A stretch of 14,402 nucleotides of DNA from Clostridioides sp. (GTDB taxonomy: Bacteria > Bacillota > Clostridia > Peptostreptococcales > Peptostreptococcaceae): assembly GCA_031272305.1 (NCBI GenBank), contig JAISUA010000010.1, positions 1 to 14,402 on the forward strand. Direction: 5' to 3'. Under the pieces are notes generated by a model. The model was not told the DNA's origin and did no database searches. It saw only the letters and a list, made by a program, of their open reading frames with translations. The stretch's first letter is position 1. Each line of letters starts with the position of its first letter. Below are positions 14,188-14,402 of the stretch, one piece after another. The translations under genes were made by a program, and so were the position numbers.

Positions 14188-14215
14188 ACTCTCGATTTTT
14201 CGAGAGTTTTATTTT
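14188..14215 (+). terminator. Rho-independent terminator after the CD1247-type gene
   Basis: ACTCTCG (14188-14194) pairs perfectly with CGAGAGT (14201-14207) around ATTTTT, and TTTATTTT follows. Confidence 0.88.
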
Positions 14216-14234
14216 GTTTAATAATTAAATTTTT

Positions 14235-14263
14235 TTGCTATATTAAATAAAAAATAGTAAAAT
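14235..14263 (+). promoter_or_regulatory. Candidate promoter of rnc
   Basis: TTGCTA (14235-14240), a 17-nt spacer and TAAAAT (14258-14263), placed between the upstream terminator and the rnc start. The predicted leader is about 55 nt. Confidence 0.5.
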
Positions 14264-14322
14264 ATATATGTGATAAAGATTTACTAATATTAATTATGTC
14301 ATTTTAAATATAGAGGTGGATT

Positions 14323-14402
14323 ATGAAAAATAAAGATAATAAAATAATTGAAAAAATGAAAGAATTTCAATCGATAATAGGATATACATTTAATAACGAC
14401 GA
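14323..14402 (+). CDS. rnc: Ribonuclease III, N-terminal fragment cut by window edge
   Basis: Only 26 complete codons are visible. After a short Lys/Asn-rich start they read KMKEFQSIIGYTFNND, which matches the conserved N-terminus of bacterial RNase III (L..kIGYxFkN...). RNase III cleaves double-stranded RNA in rRNA maturation and mRNA turnover; its catalytic signature would lie beyond the window. GAGGTGG lies five to six bases before the ATG at 14323. A terminator and a promoter upstream suggest a separate transcription unit. The identification rests on this short motif, so moderate certainty. Confidence 0.72.
   Translation, partial: MKNKDNKIIEKMKEFQSIIGYTFNND

Overview
The window comes from a very A+T-rich, low-G+C Gram-positive anaerobe. 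Arginine is almost always AGA, the leader of valS is a T-box, ribosome binding sites are strong GGAGG types, and the folC, EcfA2/EcfT and EF-P proteins are of Firmicutes type. The set as a whole (valS-folC, a CD1247-type acidic zinc-ribbon protein, a SigK-type sigma factor without a pro-sequence) suggests a Clostridia/Tissierellia relative, perhaps Peptoniphilaceae such as Parvimonas or Finegoldia. That placement is inference.

Layout. 1-1026: 3' part of an RtcB-type RNA ligase. 1027-1620: a strong promoter and a T-box leader with its terminator. 1621-4266: valS. 4267-4596: nested repeats, a strong terminator and a probable folC promoter. 4597-6186: folC with two lysine/glutamate/asparagine-rich insertions. 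6187-6458: iterated A+T-rich motif upstream of the ecfA2-ecfT-truA operon (6459-8941). 8972-9053: long hairpin terminator shared with a convergent SigK-type sigma gene (9128-9772, minus strand). 9993-12544: four consecutive prepilin-like genes pointing away from the sigma gene. 12649-12672: terminator. 12872-13429: efp. 13551-14138: CD1247-type protein. 14323-end: start of rnc (RNase III).

Most of the window is housekeeping: tRNA charging and modification (valS, truA), folate polyglutamylation, vitamin/metal uptake through an ECF transporter, translation (EF-P) and RNA processing (RtcB, RNase III). The accessory part is the sigma/pilin block. The four prepilins look like one each of the GspI, GspK, GspH and GspJ minor-pilin classes, in the order I-K-H-J. 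That set builds the tip of a type IV pilus or type II-like pseudopilus. No ATPase, platform protein, major pilin or prepilin peptidase lies in the window.

The unusual signal is in this block. Short tandem repeats occur in or just before three of the four leader-coding regions: 24-nt x3 in the first leader, 12/36-nt units before the third gene, and 33-nt x3 before the fourth, resembling that gene's own start. The third gene has a TG duplication that separates a textbook prepilin leader from its body by two bases. Together these suggest either a decaying locus or repeat/slippage-driven variation of minor pilins; the sequence alone cannot decide between them.
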